9,509 nt of DNA from the NCBI GenBank assembly GCA_041687075.1, contig JAWLCO010000145.1:1-9509 (forward strand), in the 5' to 3' direction. Source of the stretch: ZC4RG25 sp041687075. GTDB lineage: Bacteria > Pseudomonadota > Alphaproteobacteria > Rhizobiales > Hyphomicrobiaceae. Below are positions 1-6,790 of the stretch, one piece after another. The notes beneath the pieces are model-generated. The model was not told the origin of the DNA. It worked only from the letters and a program-made list of their open reading frames with translations, and searched no databases. The first letter of the stretch is position 1, and each line of letters begins with the position of its first letter. The position numbers and the translations under genes were made by a program.

Positions 1-2
1 AG

Positions 3-1856
3 CGGTACCTCGCCCTGCTGTTCGCCTACGAGGACCGCCGTTTCGAGAACCACGCCGGCGTCGACCTGCTCGCCGTCGGCCGTGCGGGGCTGCAGCTCCT
101 TCGCCACGGGCGGATCATCTCGGGCGCCTCCACGATCACCATGCAAGTGGCACGGCTTCTCGAGGGCACGCACGAACGGACATTGACAGGCAAGTGGCGG
201 CAGGCCGTACGGGCGCTGCAACTCGAGCAGCAGCTCTCAAAGACAGAGATCCTGAGCCTTTATCTGAGGCTGGCACCCTTCGGCGGCAATCTGGAGGGCG
301 TGCGGGCAGCTTCGCTCGCCTACTTCGGCAAGGAGCCGAAGCGGTTGTCGCTGGGGGAGGCGGCGCTGCTCGTTGCCTTGCCGCAGTCGCCGGAGTGGCG
401 TCGTCCTGATCGGCACCCGAAGGCCGCGCGGTGGGCACGGGATCGCGTTCTCGACCGGGCGGTGGCCGAGGGCGTCATCACTGAAGCCGAGGCCGAGCGC
501 GCTCGCAGTGAGCCTGTGCCGACCGCGCGGCGCGAGTTTCCCCGCTTTGCGCCGCACGTTTCGGAAAGCGAGGCGCTGCAGCGCCCGAAGGTTCTCCTGC
601 ACCGTCTCACGCTGTCCCGCGAGCTGCAGGCCCAGCTCGAGACGCTTGCCCGTGAGCATGCGCGGGCTCTCGGCCGGCGGCTGTCGGCGGCTGTGCTGGT
701 CGTCGATAACCGGACTGGCGAAGTTCTGGCCCACGTCGGCTCGTCGGATTACCTCGATCATTCGCGGTTTGGTGCGATCGACATGGCGGACGCCATCCGC
801 TCCCCGGGCTCGGCCCTGAAACCGATCATCTACGGGCTCGGCTTCGAGGCCGGCCTTGTGCATCCCGAAACTCTGATCGAGGACCGGCCGACCCGCTTCG
901 GCCTGTATGCCCCGAAGAACTTCGACGAGGACTTCCGCGGCTCGGTGACAGTGCGCGAGGCGCTGGCTCACTCGCTGAACATTCCAGCGGTAAAGGTGCT
1001 GAACGCCGTCGGCCCTGCACGCATGGTGGCCCGCTTTACACGGATTGGCCTGCAACCGGTCTTACCGGAACACGAACAGCCGACGCTTGCCATCGCGCTT
1101 GGCGGAATCGGCTTCAGCCTGCGTGATCTGGCGACGATCTATACGGCGCTCGCCCGCGGCGGCGAGGTGATCGCGCTGAAGCACCGCCTTGGACGGGACG
1201 AAACCGCCGCCGCCAAGTCCAAGCGGCTGCTGTCGCCGGCTGCCTCCTGGTACGTCAGCGATATTCTGAAGGATGCTCCGCCGCCAGCCAGTGCCGCGGG
1301 CGGGCGCTTTGCCTACAAGACGGGAACGTCCTACGGGTATCGTGATGCCTGGGCAATCGGTTACGATGGAGCTCATACGATCGCCGTCTGGGTCGGCCGC
1401 GCGGACGGCGCCTCGACGCCCGGGCTCACCGGCCGCGCGGCTGCGGCGCCCCTGTTGTTCGACGCTTTCCGGCGCCTCGGGCCGCAACGCGAAGCCCTGC
1501 CCCCGCCACCCGCTGGCATCCTGCGCACGACAGGGGCGGAGCTCCCGCCGCCTCTCAAGCGGTTCGCCGAGCCGGGAGAGAGCAACATTGCAATCGGCCC
1601 GTGGCTCGAGCCGCCCGTGCTGATCGCGTTCCCGCCCGATCGCTCCGACCTCGAGCTCGATGACGCCGATGGCACCCTGCTGCTCAAGGCAGACGGCGGG
1701 GTCCTTCCGCTCACGTGGATGGTGAACGGGCAGCCGGTCCCGTCACAGCCGCACCGCCGGGAAGCCGTCTGGGAGCCGGACGGCCGTGGCTTCGTGAAGC
1801 TGACGGTGACCGACGCGAAAGGCCGTGTCGACAGGGCGAGCATTCGTCTGCGTTGA
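3..1856 (+). CDS. pbpC: Penicillin-binding protein 1C, 3' part (5' end outside window)
   Basis: This is a bifunctional class A peptidoglycan synthase anchored in the inner membrane and acting in the periplasm: it polymerises glycan strands and cross-links peptides. The reading frame is open from the left edge, so the Met codon at 141 is internal. Glycosyltransferase motifs are visible: EDRRFENHAGVD with the presumed catalytic Glu codon at 30, and GASTITMQ at 123-146. The transpeptidase domain has all three motifs: SALK (nucleophile Ser codon at 810, Lys at 819), SLN at 972, and KTGT at 1317. The last 100 or so codons match the small C-terminal domain typical of PBP1C, which separates it from PBP1A/1B. 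About 617 codons are present; only the N-terminal anchor and the first part of the glycosyltransferase domain are missing. No frameshift is seen. Family assignment is firm. Confidence 0.95.
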   Translation, partial: RYLALLFAYEDRRFENHAGVDLLAVGRAGLQLLRHGRIISGASTITMQVARLLEGTHERTLTGKWRQAVRALQLEQQLSKTEILSLYLRLAPFGGNLEGVRAASLAYFGKEPKRLSLGEAALLVALPQSPEWRRPDRHPKAARWARDRVLDRAVAEGVITEAEAERARSEPVPTARREFPRFAPHVSESEALQRPKVLLHRLTLSRELQAQLETLAREHARALGRRLSAAVLVVDNRTGEVLAHVGSSDYLDHSRFGAIDMADAIRSPGSALKPIIYGLGFEAGLVHPETLIEDRPTRFGLYAPKNFDEDFRGSVTVREALAHSLNIPAVKVLNAVGPARMVARFTRIGLQPVLPEHEQPTLAIALGGIGFSLRDLATIYTALARGGEVIALKHRLGRDETAAAKSKRLLSPAASWYVSDILKDAPPPASAAGGRFAYKTGTSYGYRDAWAIGYDGAHTIAVWVGRADGASTPGLTGRAAAAPLLFDAFRRLGPQREALPPPPAGILRTTGAELPPPLKRFAEPGESNIAIGPWLEPPVLIAFPPDRSDLELDDADGTLLLKADGGVLPLTWMVNGQPVPSQPHRREAVWEPDGRGFVKLTVTDAKGRVDRASIRLR

Positions 1857-1988
1857 AAAGGGGCGACGCGCACCTCCCTGTCCCATTTTCTCAACTCTGC
1901 AATGCAAAAACGACGAGCGGTGGTCTGGCCAAGCTCCACGCCGGCACGGTAGGTTTGCCTGAGGGGGAGGTTTTGAGAGGCACGCCGC

Positions 1989-3065
1989 ATGATCTTAGCG
2001 CACCTCACCCGCCTGCTTGTTGCGCTGCTCGGCCTGGTACTGTTCGCAGGCTGCCAGGAGCAGGGCAACCGCAGCAGGCTTCCGGCGGTCGGGGCGCGCA
2101 TCGACCAGACGTCCGTATCGGGCATTTCGGCCGGCGCATACATGGCGGGGCAGTTCCAGCTCGCGCACGGGCGTGACGTCGTCGGCGCCGGCATCGTTGC
2201 GGGCGGACCATGGGGGTGCGCGGAAAGCCTCTACGCCGACCTCATGCCCGGGCCGGGCACGGCTTTTCTGAACCTCTCACGGGCGATGAATGGCTGTATG
2301 CTGAACGCCTTGCAGGCTTGGGGCATTCCGGATCCCAGGTGGCTCGCAAGCCGCGCCGGCCAGCTCGCTTCGCATGACCGGATCGATCCGATCGCCTCGG
2401 TCCGTCAGGACCGCATCTATCTCTTCGCGGGCCGGGAGGACCGTACGGTCGTGCCGGCCATCGTTGCCGCCGCGAGGGACTTCTACAGGGCCATCGGGGT
2501 CAAGGACGACCGGATCTCGTATGTCGATAATCTGCCGGCGGGCCATGCGTTCGTGACGGAGGATCATGGCCTCGCCTGTGACGAGACCGGATCCCCATAT
2601 ATCGTCGACTGCAATTACGACATGGCCGGAGCCATGCTCGCGCAGATCTACGGCGAGCTGAGCCCCAAGTCGCAGGCGCCTGCCGGAGAGTTGATCACCT
2701 TCGATCAGGCCGAATTCATTGAAGATCTGACCAGCCACGGCATGGCTGATACGGGCGCCGTCTATATTGCGCCCGGCTGCCAAGAGGCGGCCGGATGCCG
2801 GGTGCACATCGCCTTTCACGGTTGCAACCAGAACTCGGCAGCTGTCGGGAACGCGTTCATCACGGAAACCGGCTTTCTCGCCTGGGCCGACACCAACCGC
2901 ATGATCGTTCTCTTCCCGCAGGTGAGCAGCACACCGGCCAACCCCCAGGCCTGCTGGGATTGGTGGGGTTATACAGGCCGCCAGTTCCTGACACGCAATG
3001 CCCCACAGATTGTCGCAGTCCGCCGGATGCTGATGCGGCTGGCGGCATCGCGATCCATGATCTAG
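1989..3065 (+). CDS. PHB depolymerase-family esterase, predicted lipoprotein
   Basis: This 358-aa alpha/beta hydrolase resembles extracellular polyhydroxybutyrate depolymerases, especially the circularly permuted type known from Penicillium funiculosum, in which the nucleophile lies near the N-terminus and the oxyanion segment near the C-terminus. Residues 1-21 form a lipoprotein signal peptide ending FAG before Cys22; Gln23 follows, which suggests outer-membrane sorting. The lipase box is G45-I-S47-A-G49, so Ser47 is the likely nucleophile. Asp151 (GREDRTV) and His186 (PAGHAFVT) fit the rest of the triad. HGC at 277-279 fits the oxyanion hole, and CWDWWGY at 322-328 is a family signature. 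The ATG is preceded by GAGAGG at a suitable distance. It starts 132 bases after pbpC. The real substrate could be a PHB oligomer or another ester; activity on polymer is not shown by the sequence. Confidence 0.85.
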   Translation: MILAHLTRLLVALLGLVLFAGCQEQGNRSRLPAVGARIDQTSVSGISAGAYMAGQFQLAHGRDVVGAGIVAGGPWGCAESLYADLMPGPGTAFLNLSRAMNGCMLNALQAWGIPDPRWLASRAGQLASHDRIDPIASVRQDRIYLFAGREDRTVVPAIVAAARDFYRAIGVKDDRISYVDNLPAGHAFVTEDHGLACDETGSPYIVDCNYDMAGAMLAQIYGELSPKSQAPAGELITFDQAEFIEDLTSHGMADTGAVYIAPGCQEAAGCRVHIAFHGCNQNSAAVGNAFITETGFLAWADTNRMIVLFPQVSSTPANPQACWDWWGYTGRQFLTRNAPQIVAVRRMLMRLAASRSMI

Positions 3066-3184
3066 AGCAAGGCTCGCGGCCAGTCGCGGCTGCAAGGAAA
3101 TGCCGCCCGGCTGGTGCGCGTTGAGTCATGGCGTGCAGCGGCACCGGATGTCGAGGCGCAGGAGTTCGGAGGGGGAACCAGATC

Positions 3185-4153
3185 ATGACCGCTGCGCATG
3201 TCGCGCTGGGCCGCGCCGGGACGTGGATCAGCCGCTGGATCGATGGCGAGAAGCTGGCGGCGCTCACTGCACTTGCTGCACTCATCGTGTGGGTGGCGCC
3301 GAGCCCCTTTCCGGCAACCGTTCAGGCAGACGCTCAGACCGAGGATCGGGCGCGCGCGGCGGCGCCGGGGGGGTCTTCAGCGGCGGAGCGGGCGACCGGC
3401 CGCGAGCATCGGTTCGGCGGCTATGGCGGTGTTTCCTACACGCTTCCCAGCGCAGTCCGGATCGAAAACCCGGGCGTAACGGACCTGACGGTAACGGACT
3501 TCGAATGGATCGGGCGGCCGTTCAAGGCTCCGATCTACTATGGTCTGCGCACGCAGCATTGGGCGCCGGGCGCGCTGACCGGCACGATGGTCGACTTCAC
3601 GCACGCCAAGGCGATCGCCCAGAAGGATGATGTCGCGACGTTCACGGGTACGCTGAACGGCCAACCCGCGCCGCCGAATGCGAAAATCGGCGACGTCTTC
3701 CGGCACCTGGAGTTCAGCCACGGCCATAACATGCTGACGTTCAACGGTCTGTTCCGCATGCCGTTCTCGTCCTGGCTGCCAGTGCGGCCCTACTTCGGCG
3801 GCGGCGCAGGGGCCTCGTTCCCGCATACGGAGGTCGGCCTGCGTTCGGAGCCGAAGCGCACCTACGAGTACCAGTTCGCCGGTTTTGTCGGGCAGGGTCT
3901 CGCCGGGATCGAGGTGCCGCTCGGGCGCGTATCGCTGTTCTTCGAGTACAAGTTCACATACGCGCCCTACAGCGTGCCACTGTCCCATGAGCCCTACGGA
4001 TGGGTTTTCGTCACCGACGTCTGGCGGCAGTTCCGGGCTTGGTGGACGGGCGAGAAGCCGCCGGGCGGCACTCTCACCACCACGCTCGTTTCTCACCACG
4101 GCATCAGCGGCATACTTGTGCGGATCAACTCCGCCGTGCCGGCTAAGAAATAG
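3185..4153 (+). CDS. LpxQ-like outer-membrane beta-barrel (putative lipid A oxidase)
   Basis: The 322-aa product resembles rhizobial LpxQ-type proteins, which oxidise the proximal glucosamine of lipid A to 2-aminogluconate in the outer membrane using oxygen. I chose the ATG at 3185 because GGAGGGGG lies about nine bases before it; an in-frame ATG at 3128 has no such site. Residues 24-38 are hydrophobic and followed by a region ending VQADAQ, consistent with an export signal with a long N-region. A low-complexity Ala/Gly linker runs to about residue 75. From residue 76 (RFGGYGGVSYTLP) onward the chain alternates as in a small beta-barrel. Blocks with conserved-looking polar residues are MVDFTHAKAI (135-144), LEFSHGHNML (175-184), RPYFGGGAG (201-209) and RTYEYQFAG (225-233). 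The resemblance to LpxQ is from recall of the family pattern. The protein seems longer than the R. etli enzyme as I remember it. A structural barrel without oxidase activity is the main alternative. Confidence 0.65.
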   Translation: MTAAHVALGRAGTWISRWIDGEKLAALTALAALIVWVAPSPFPATVQADAQTEDRARAAAPGGSSAAERATGREHRFGGYGGVSYTLPSAVRIENPGVTDLTVTDFEWIGRPFKAPIYYGLRTQHWAPGALTGTMVDFTHAKAIAQKDDVATFTGTLNGQPAPPNAKIGDVFRHLEFSHGHNMLTFNGLFRMPFSSWLPVRPYFGGGAGASFPHTEVGLRSEPKRTYEYQFAGFVGQGLAGIEVPLGRVSLFFEYKFTYAPYSVPLSHEPYGWVFVTDVWRQFRAWWTGEKPPGGTLTTTLVSHHGISGILVRINSAVPAKK

Positions 4154-4190
4154 CCGCCGACGCTCGACCGGCAACGAAATAGAAACAATC

Positions 4191-4213
4191 GGCTCACGTC
4201 CTCGTGCCGAGCC
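4191..4213. terminator. Weak hairpin between convergent genes
   Basis: GGCTCACG and CGT-gcc-GAGCC can fold into an eight-pair stem with a TCCT loop and a three-base bulge. It sits about 37 bases after the barrel gene stop and before the end of the convergent lyase-family gene. No T-run follows on either strand, so terminator function is uncertain. The rest of the 4154-4273 gap shows nothing else I can name. Confidence 0.3.
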
Positions 4214-4273
4214 TGTTCGAGGCAGCGGACACGTGGGCGGGCTTCTGACCGGCTCAAGCGCAGCGACGACCGG

Positions 4274-5125
4274 CTATCGCTTTGATGGTGACATGTAGGC
4301 CGCAACTTCCGAATGGGGGATGGCATCGGCAGCGTAGGCAAATGTGCCGTGATGCTTCACCTCGTGGGCCGCGCGCATGAAGGCACCAAGAGCGGCACGG
4401 GCAAACGAGCCGCCCACGCTTATGCGCTTGACGCCGGCGTCCTGCAGGGCCTCCACGGTGAAAGGCGCTCCTTTGAGGCCCACTACGACATTGACCGGCT
4501 TATCGACAGAGGAGCACACGGTCCGGATCGCTTCGATGCTCGGCAATCCGGGTGCGAACAGCACATGCGCTCCGGCTTCGGAGAATGCCTGGAGCCGGCG
4601 AATAGTGTCATCCAGATCCGGCCGACCGCAAATGAAGTTTTCAGCTCTCGCGGTCAGGAGGAAGGGACGACCTTGAATGGCTTCGCTCGCTGCGGCGATC
4701 CGTTCAACGGCGTGGTTGAATTCGAATATGGGATGACCAGCATCCCCGGTCGCATCCTCGATGCTGCCGCCGACAAGTCCGATGCTGTAGCCAGCCTTGA
4801 CGGTGAGGGCGCAGTCTTCTGGCGAGCTTCCGAATCCGTCCTCGAGATCCGCTGATACGGGAAGGTGCGTTGCTTCAACGATTGCGCGAGCATTCTGCAG
4901 AACCTGCTCACGAGTAAGCCCCCCGGCAGAGTCTCGACGGCCAAGCGAAAATGCAAACCCTGCACTGGTCGTCGCAAGAGCTTCGAATCCGAATGCGGTC
5001 AGGATGCGCGCGGAGCCAGCATCCCAAGGATTGGGGATCACGAACGCGCCAGGGCGTTCATGCAGAGCTTTGAACAGCGCGAACTTCGCATTCTGGTCGA
5101 TGCCGCGCGTCTGCTCCTCACCCAT
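4274..5125 (-). CDS. Isocitrate lyase/PEP mutase superfamily protein
   Basis: A 283-aa alpha/beta-barrel enzyme of the isocitrate lyase/phosphoenolpyruvate mutase superfamily, which makes or breaks C-C or P-C bonds in small 2-oxo acids using Mg2+. Recognisable segments, numbered from the chosen start: NPWDAGSAR (32-40), ADLEDGFG (92-99, the metal-site acidic cluster), SIED (121-124), TARAE (158-162) and VGGSFARAALGAF near the C-terminus. The KKCGH loop of isocitrate and methylisocitrate lyases is absent; the equivalent stretch reads ATGDAGHPIF. It is therefore unlikely to be PrpB or AceA, and it also lacks the mutase-type loop. An oxaloacetate decarboxylase-like or other lyase activity is possible; the substrate cannot be named. 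GGAGG sits five bases before the ATG at 5125, which I prefer to the in-frame ATG at 5137 that overlaps this site. It is transcribed convergently with the LpxQ-like gene. Confidence 0.85.
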   Translation of the reverse strand: MGEEQTRGIDQNAKFALFKALHERPGAFVIPNPWDAGSARILTAFGFEALATTSAGFAFSLGRRDSAGGLTREQVLQNARAIVEATHLPVSADLEDGFGSSPEDCALTVKAGYSIGLVGGSIEDATGDAGHPIFEFNHAVERIAAASEAIQGRPFLLTARAENFICGRPDLDDTIRRLQAFSEAGAHVLFAPGLPSIEAIRTVCSSVDKPVNVVVGLKGAPFTVEALQDAGVKRISVGGSFARAALGAFMRAAHEVKHHGTFAYAADAIPHSEVAAYMSPSKR

Positions 5126-5211
5126 GTGATCCTCCATTCATGACCTGCGATGTCGATCGGATCGCTTTCCAAGTTCTGCTGGCATGCCGTTCGGAGCAAG
5201 GAGATACAAGC

Positions 5212-5241
5212 GCGCTACTGACAGTGTCGTGTCAGTAGCGC
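5212..5241 (-). terminator. 12-bp perfect hairpin after the DUF6456 gene
   Basis: GCGCTACTGACA and its exact complement TGTCAGTAGCGC enclose a six-base loop. On the minus strand the stem begins 16 bases after the DUF6456 stop codon and is followed by a short T-containing tail (GCTTGTATCT). This fits an intrinsic terminator for the DnaA-like/DUF6456 operon that insulates the lyase-family gene downstream. The lack of a clean T-run leaves open that it is an mRNA 3'-end stabiliser or a protein-binding palindrome. Confidence 0.7.
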
Positions 5242-5257
5242 TCAACGTGAAAGGCAT

Positions 5258-6124
5258 TCAGCCGTCGATGCTCGGCCGGTAATCCGCCGCGCCCCAGTGG
5301 CGAATACTCGAGCGGGTAGCCACATCATCAGTCGGCAGCATGCCATAGTGGCGCGCCAGCCGGGTCAATGCGAGCTGCAGGACGACCTTGCCGGAGCGTT
5401 GCGGCCAGCCCGCTGTGCGTTCCGCTTCTTCCAGGCCTTTCAGGTGACAGCAGACGTCCAAAAGGATGCCGGAAAGTTCAGGGCCGACCGCCTTCAGCGC
5501 CAGCCGCACGCGCTCACGCGCGGCAATCACCCGGTCCTGCAGCTCAATGCCCGCCCCCGGCGCAGCACGCCGCTGCCTTTTGCTGGAGAAGGTCGCATCC
5601 CACGTCGAGGTGACCTTCGGCGTCATCCGGGCAAACCAGAAGTCCGCCCGCAATCGTTCGCCAGCGTCGAACTCCTCTTGTGAAATGAGCGGCTTGCCTT
5701 CCTTGTCGCGGCGCCGGCGCAGCCAGGCGAGCGGGCTTTCCGACTCGTTTATTCCTGGCGCGGCGCGTTTCGGCTCGCGCGGCCGTTCGGCTTCTGCAGC
5801 CGCGGTCTCACTGATCGCGGCACGCAGGGCAGCAATGCCGCGCCGTGTCGGACCGAGGCGATTCTCACCGATGTCGCGCAAAAGCCCCGCTTCGATAGCA
5901 GCGGCGAGCCGCTTGCGGTCAACACAGGCGACGGGCTTGGCGAAACGATTCCGCGGCGAGAAAGCCTCGGCTCCTTCAGCGGTCAGCTTGAGGAACGAGC
6001 CCTGGCGCGCGAGTACGCGCAGCCATGCGGGCACGGCGGCGCCTTCATGCAGATGCATTCTGGAAACCTTCGTGACTATTGGAGACGTCGGGGAGTGCAG
6101 TCGAGCGCAGCGCCAATCGCTCAT
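5258..6124 (-). CDS. DUF6456-domain protein with N-terminal winged-helix-like region
   Basis: This 288-aa cytoplasmic protein has no established function. Residues about 130-265 (from SPLAWLRRRRDKEGKPLIS through ERLRADFWFARMTPKVTSTWD to the C-terminal LARHYG) match the pattern I recognise as DUF6456, found widely in Rhizobiales. Residues about 35-100 read like a winged-helix DNA-binding unit: a leucine-patterned helix, AAIEAGLLRDIG, then RLGPTRRGIAALR. A charged, Ala/Glu/Arg-rich linker of about 30 residues joins the two parts. No signal peptide or membrane segment is present. Its ATG overlaps the stop of the upstream DnaA-like gene (ATGA), implying translational coupling and a shared job. 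A role as a DNA-binding regulator is inference. An internal Met at residue 23 is a possible but less attractive start. Confidence 0.8.
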   Translation of the reverse strand: MSDWRCARLHSPTSPIVTKVSRMHLHEGAAVPAWLRVLARQGSFLKLTAEGAEAFSPRNRFAKPVACVDRKRLAAAIEAGLLRDIGENRLGPTRRGIAALRAAISETAAAEAERPREPKRAAPGINESESPLAWLRRRRDKEGKPLISQEEFDAGERLRADFWFARMTPKVTSTWDATFSSKRQRRAAPGAGIELQDRVIAARERVRLALKAVGPELSGILLDVCCHLKGLEEAERTAGWPQRSGKVVLQLALTRLARHYGMLPTDDVATRSSIRHWGAADYRPSIDG

Positions 6125-6507
6125 CGCGGCGGCACGTACATCAGGACCTTCGTCACGTTTTCCAGAAGCTGCAGCGCCCGGTCGAAATCCGGGTCCTCGC
6201 GCCTCGCCTCGACGACGTGGCAGGCATGAGCCGCGGTTGTCCGATCGCGGCCGAACAGCTCGCCGGCTTCAGTAAGGTTCAATCCGCATGAGACATGGGC
6301 GAGATACATGGCGACCTGACGCGCCATGGCGACTTTTGCGCGCCCACGGGTCGGCAGGTGTATCAGGTCCAGCTCGACGTCGAACACGCGCGCCACGGTC
6401 TCTTCGAGCAGCACCTTGAGCTCTGCAATGGCATTACGCGTTCTGGATCGAGGCCGGGCCCGCCTTTCCGTCCAGCAGGATTGGGATGATGACGCGGTAA
6501 AGTACAT
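6121..6507 (-). CDS. DnaA domain IV-only DNA-binding protein
   Basis: The 128-aa product consists almost entirely of the C-terminal helix-turn-helix domain of the replication initiator DnaA. Residues 55-71 (GRAKVAMARQVAMYLAH) and 78-96 (LTEAGELFGRDRTTAAHAC) carry the DnaA signature, close to FGGRDHTTVLHAC in E. coli DnaA, with one glycine fewer and Arg for the signature His. The AAA+ ATPase and the N-terminal domains are absent, so it cannot act as a full initiator. It could bind DnaA-box-like DNA as a regulator or as a competitor of DnaA; this is inference. The N-terminal 25 residues are basic and Ser/Arg-rich. AGGGGG precedes the ATG by seven bases. It is the first gene of a two-gene operon with the DUF6456 gene, overlapping it by four bases, and is read divergently from the unknown gene starting at 6791. 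Confidence 0.88.
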   Translation of the reverse strand: MYFTASSSQSCWTERRARPRSRTRNAIAELKVLLEETVARVFDVELDLIHLPTRGRAKVAMARQVAMYLAHVSCGLNLTEAGELFGRDRTTAAHACHVVEARREDPDFDRALQLLENVTKVLMYVPPR

Positions 6508-6617
6508 GTTTCTGCCCCCTAACTGCAGCTTGGCCAGGGTGCGCCCCGGCTCGTTGGAGCCACAAGGATAGGGCTCCGCCTCCGGGGTGCCGGGACCATG
6601 TTAGGGTTTAGGTGAAC

Positions 6618-6743
6618 GGCGGGGATAAGTCGGACTAGGGTTAACGGCAAGAACGCGGGCTTATCGCTCCGTCGCCGGATCAGATGTGACGCCGAGGCTC
6701 TCGTGAGTCCAGCTGGCAGGTGTTGGGTGAAGTTATCCCCGCC
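6618..6743. promoter_or_regulatory. Paired 11-bp inverted sites in the divergent promoter region
   Basis: GGCGGGGATAA at 6618-6628 is repeated exactly as its complement TTATCCCCGCC at 6733-6743. The TTATCCCCG part matches seven of nine bases of the DnaA box TTATCCACA. The two copies lie 104 bases apart, one on each strand, within the 283-base gap (6508-6790) between the DnaA-like gene and the divergent unknown gene. A near-direct repeat, GGTGAACGGC (6611-6620) and GGTTAACGGC (6639-6648), lies next to the left copy. The repeats are visible fact; their use as operators is inference. Confidence 0.45.
6622..6650 (-). promoter_or_regulatory. Candidate sigma-70 promoter of the DnaA-like/DUF6456 operon
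   Basis: On the minus strand TTGCCG (6650-6645) is followed after 17 bases by TATCCC (6627-6622). The -35 matches four of six consensus bases and the -10 three of six. The spacing is ideal and the -10 lies inside the left copy of the DnaA-box-like repeat, so occupancy of that site would block transcription. It lies about 115 bases upstream of the ATG. This is a weak prediction from sequence alone. Confidence 0.3.
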
Positions 6744-6790
6744 TCTCCGGGCGGTGCGAAGCTGGCCTCTCCTTCGGTCAGGAGAGGAAA

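Noticed and set aside
237..1055. Long open frame on the minus strand opposite pbpC (272 codons)
   Set aside because: It is the mirror of a strongly supported gene in GC-rich DNA. Its translation has no recognisable motif and no coding-like pattern.
2277..3095. Long minus-strand frame opposite the PHB depolymerase-like gene
   Set aside because: The plus-strand product carries clear catalytic motifs; the minus-strand frame shows none and reflects high-GC codon structure.
3377..4174. Minus-strand 265-codon frame opposite the LpxQ-like gene
   Set aside because: Arg/Glu-rich, no family pattern and fully overlaps a supported gene.
4274..5125. Reading the lyase-family gene as methylisocitrate lyase (prpB)
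   Set aside because: The KKCGH catalytic loop is missing and no propionate-pathway gene is adjacent.
5466..6275. Plus-strand 269-codon frame opposite the DUF6456 gene
   Set aside because: Ser/Arg/Ala-rich low-complexity translation typical of an antisense frame; the minus-strand pair is supported by domain matches and ATGA coupling.
6596..6612. Telomere-like TTAGGGTTTAGG string
   Set aside because: A single short occurrence in a bacterial promoter region; there is no tandem array, so it is most likely chance.
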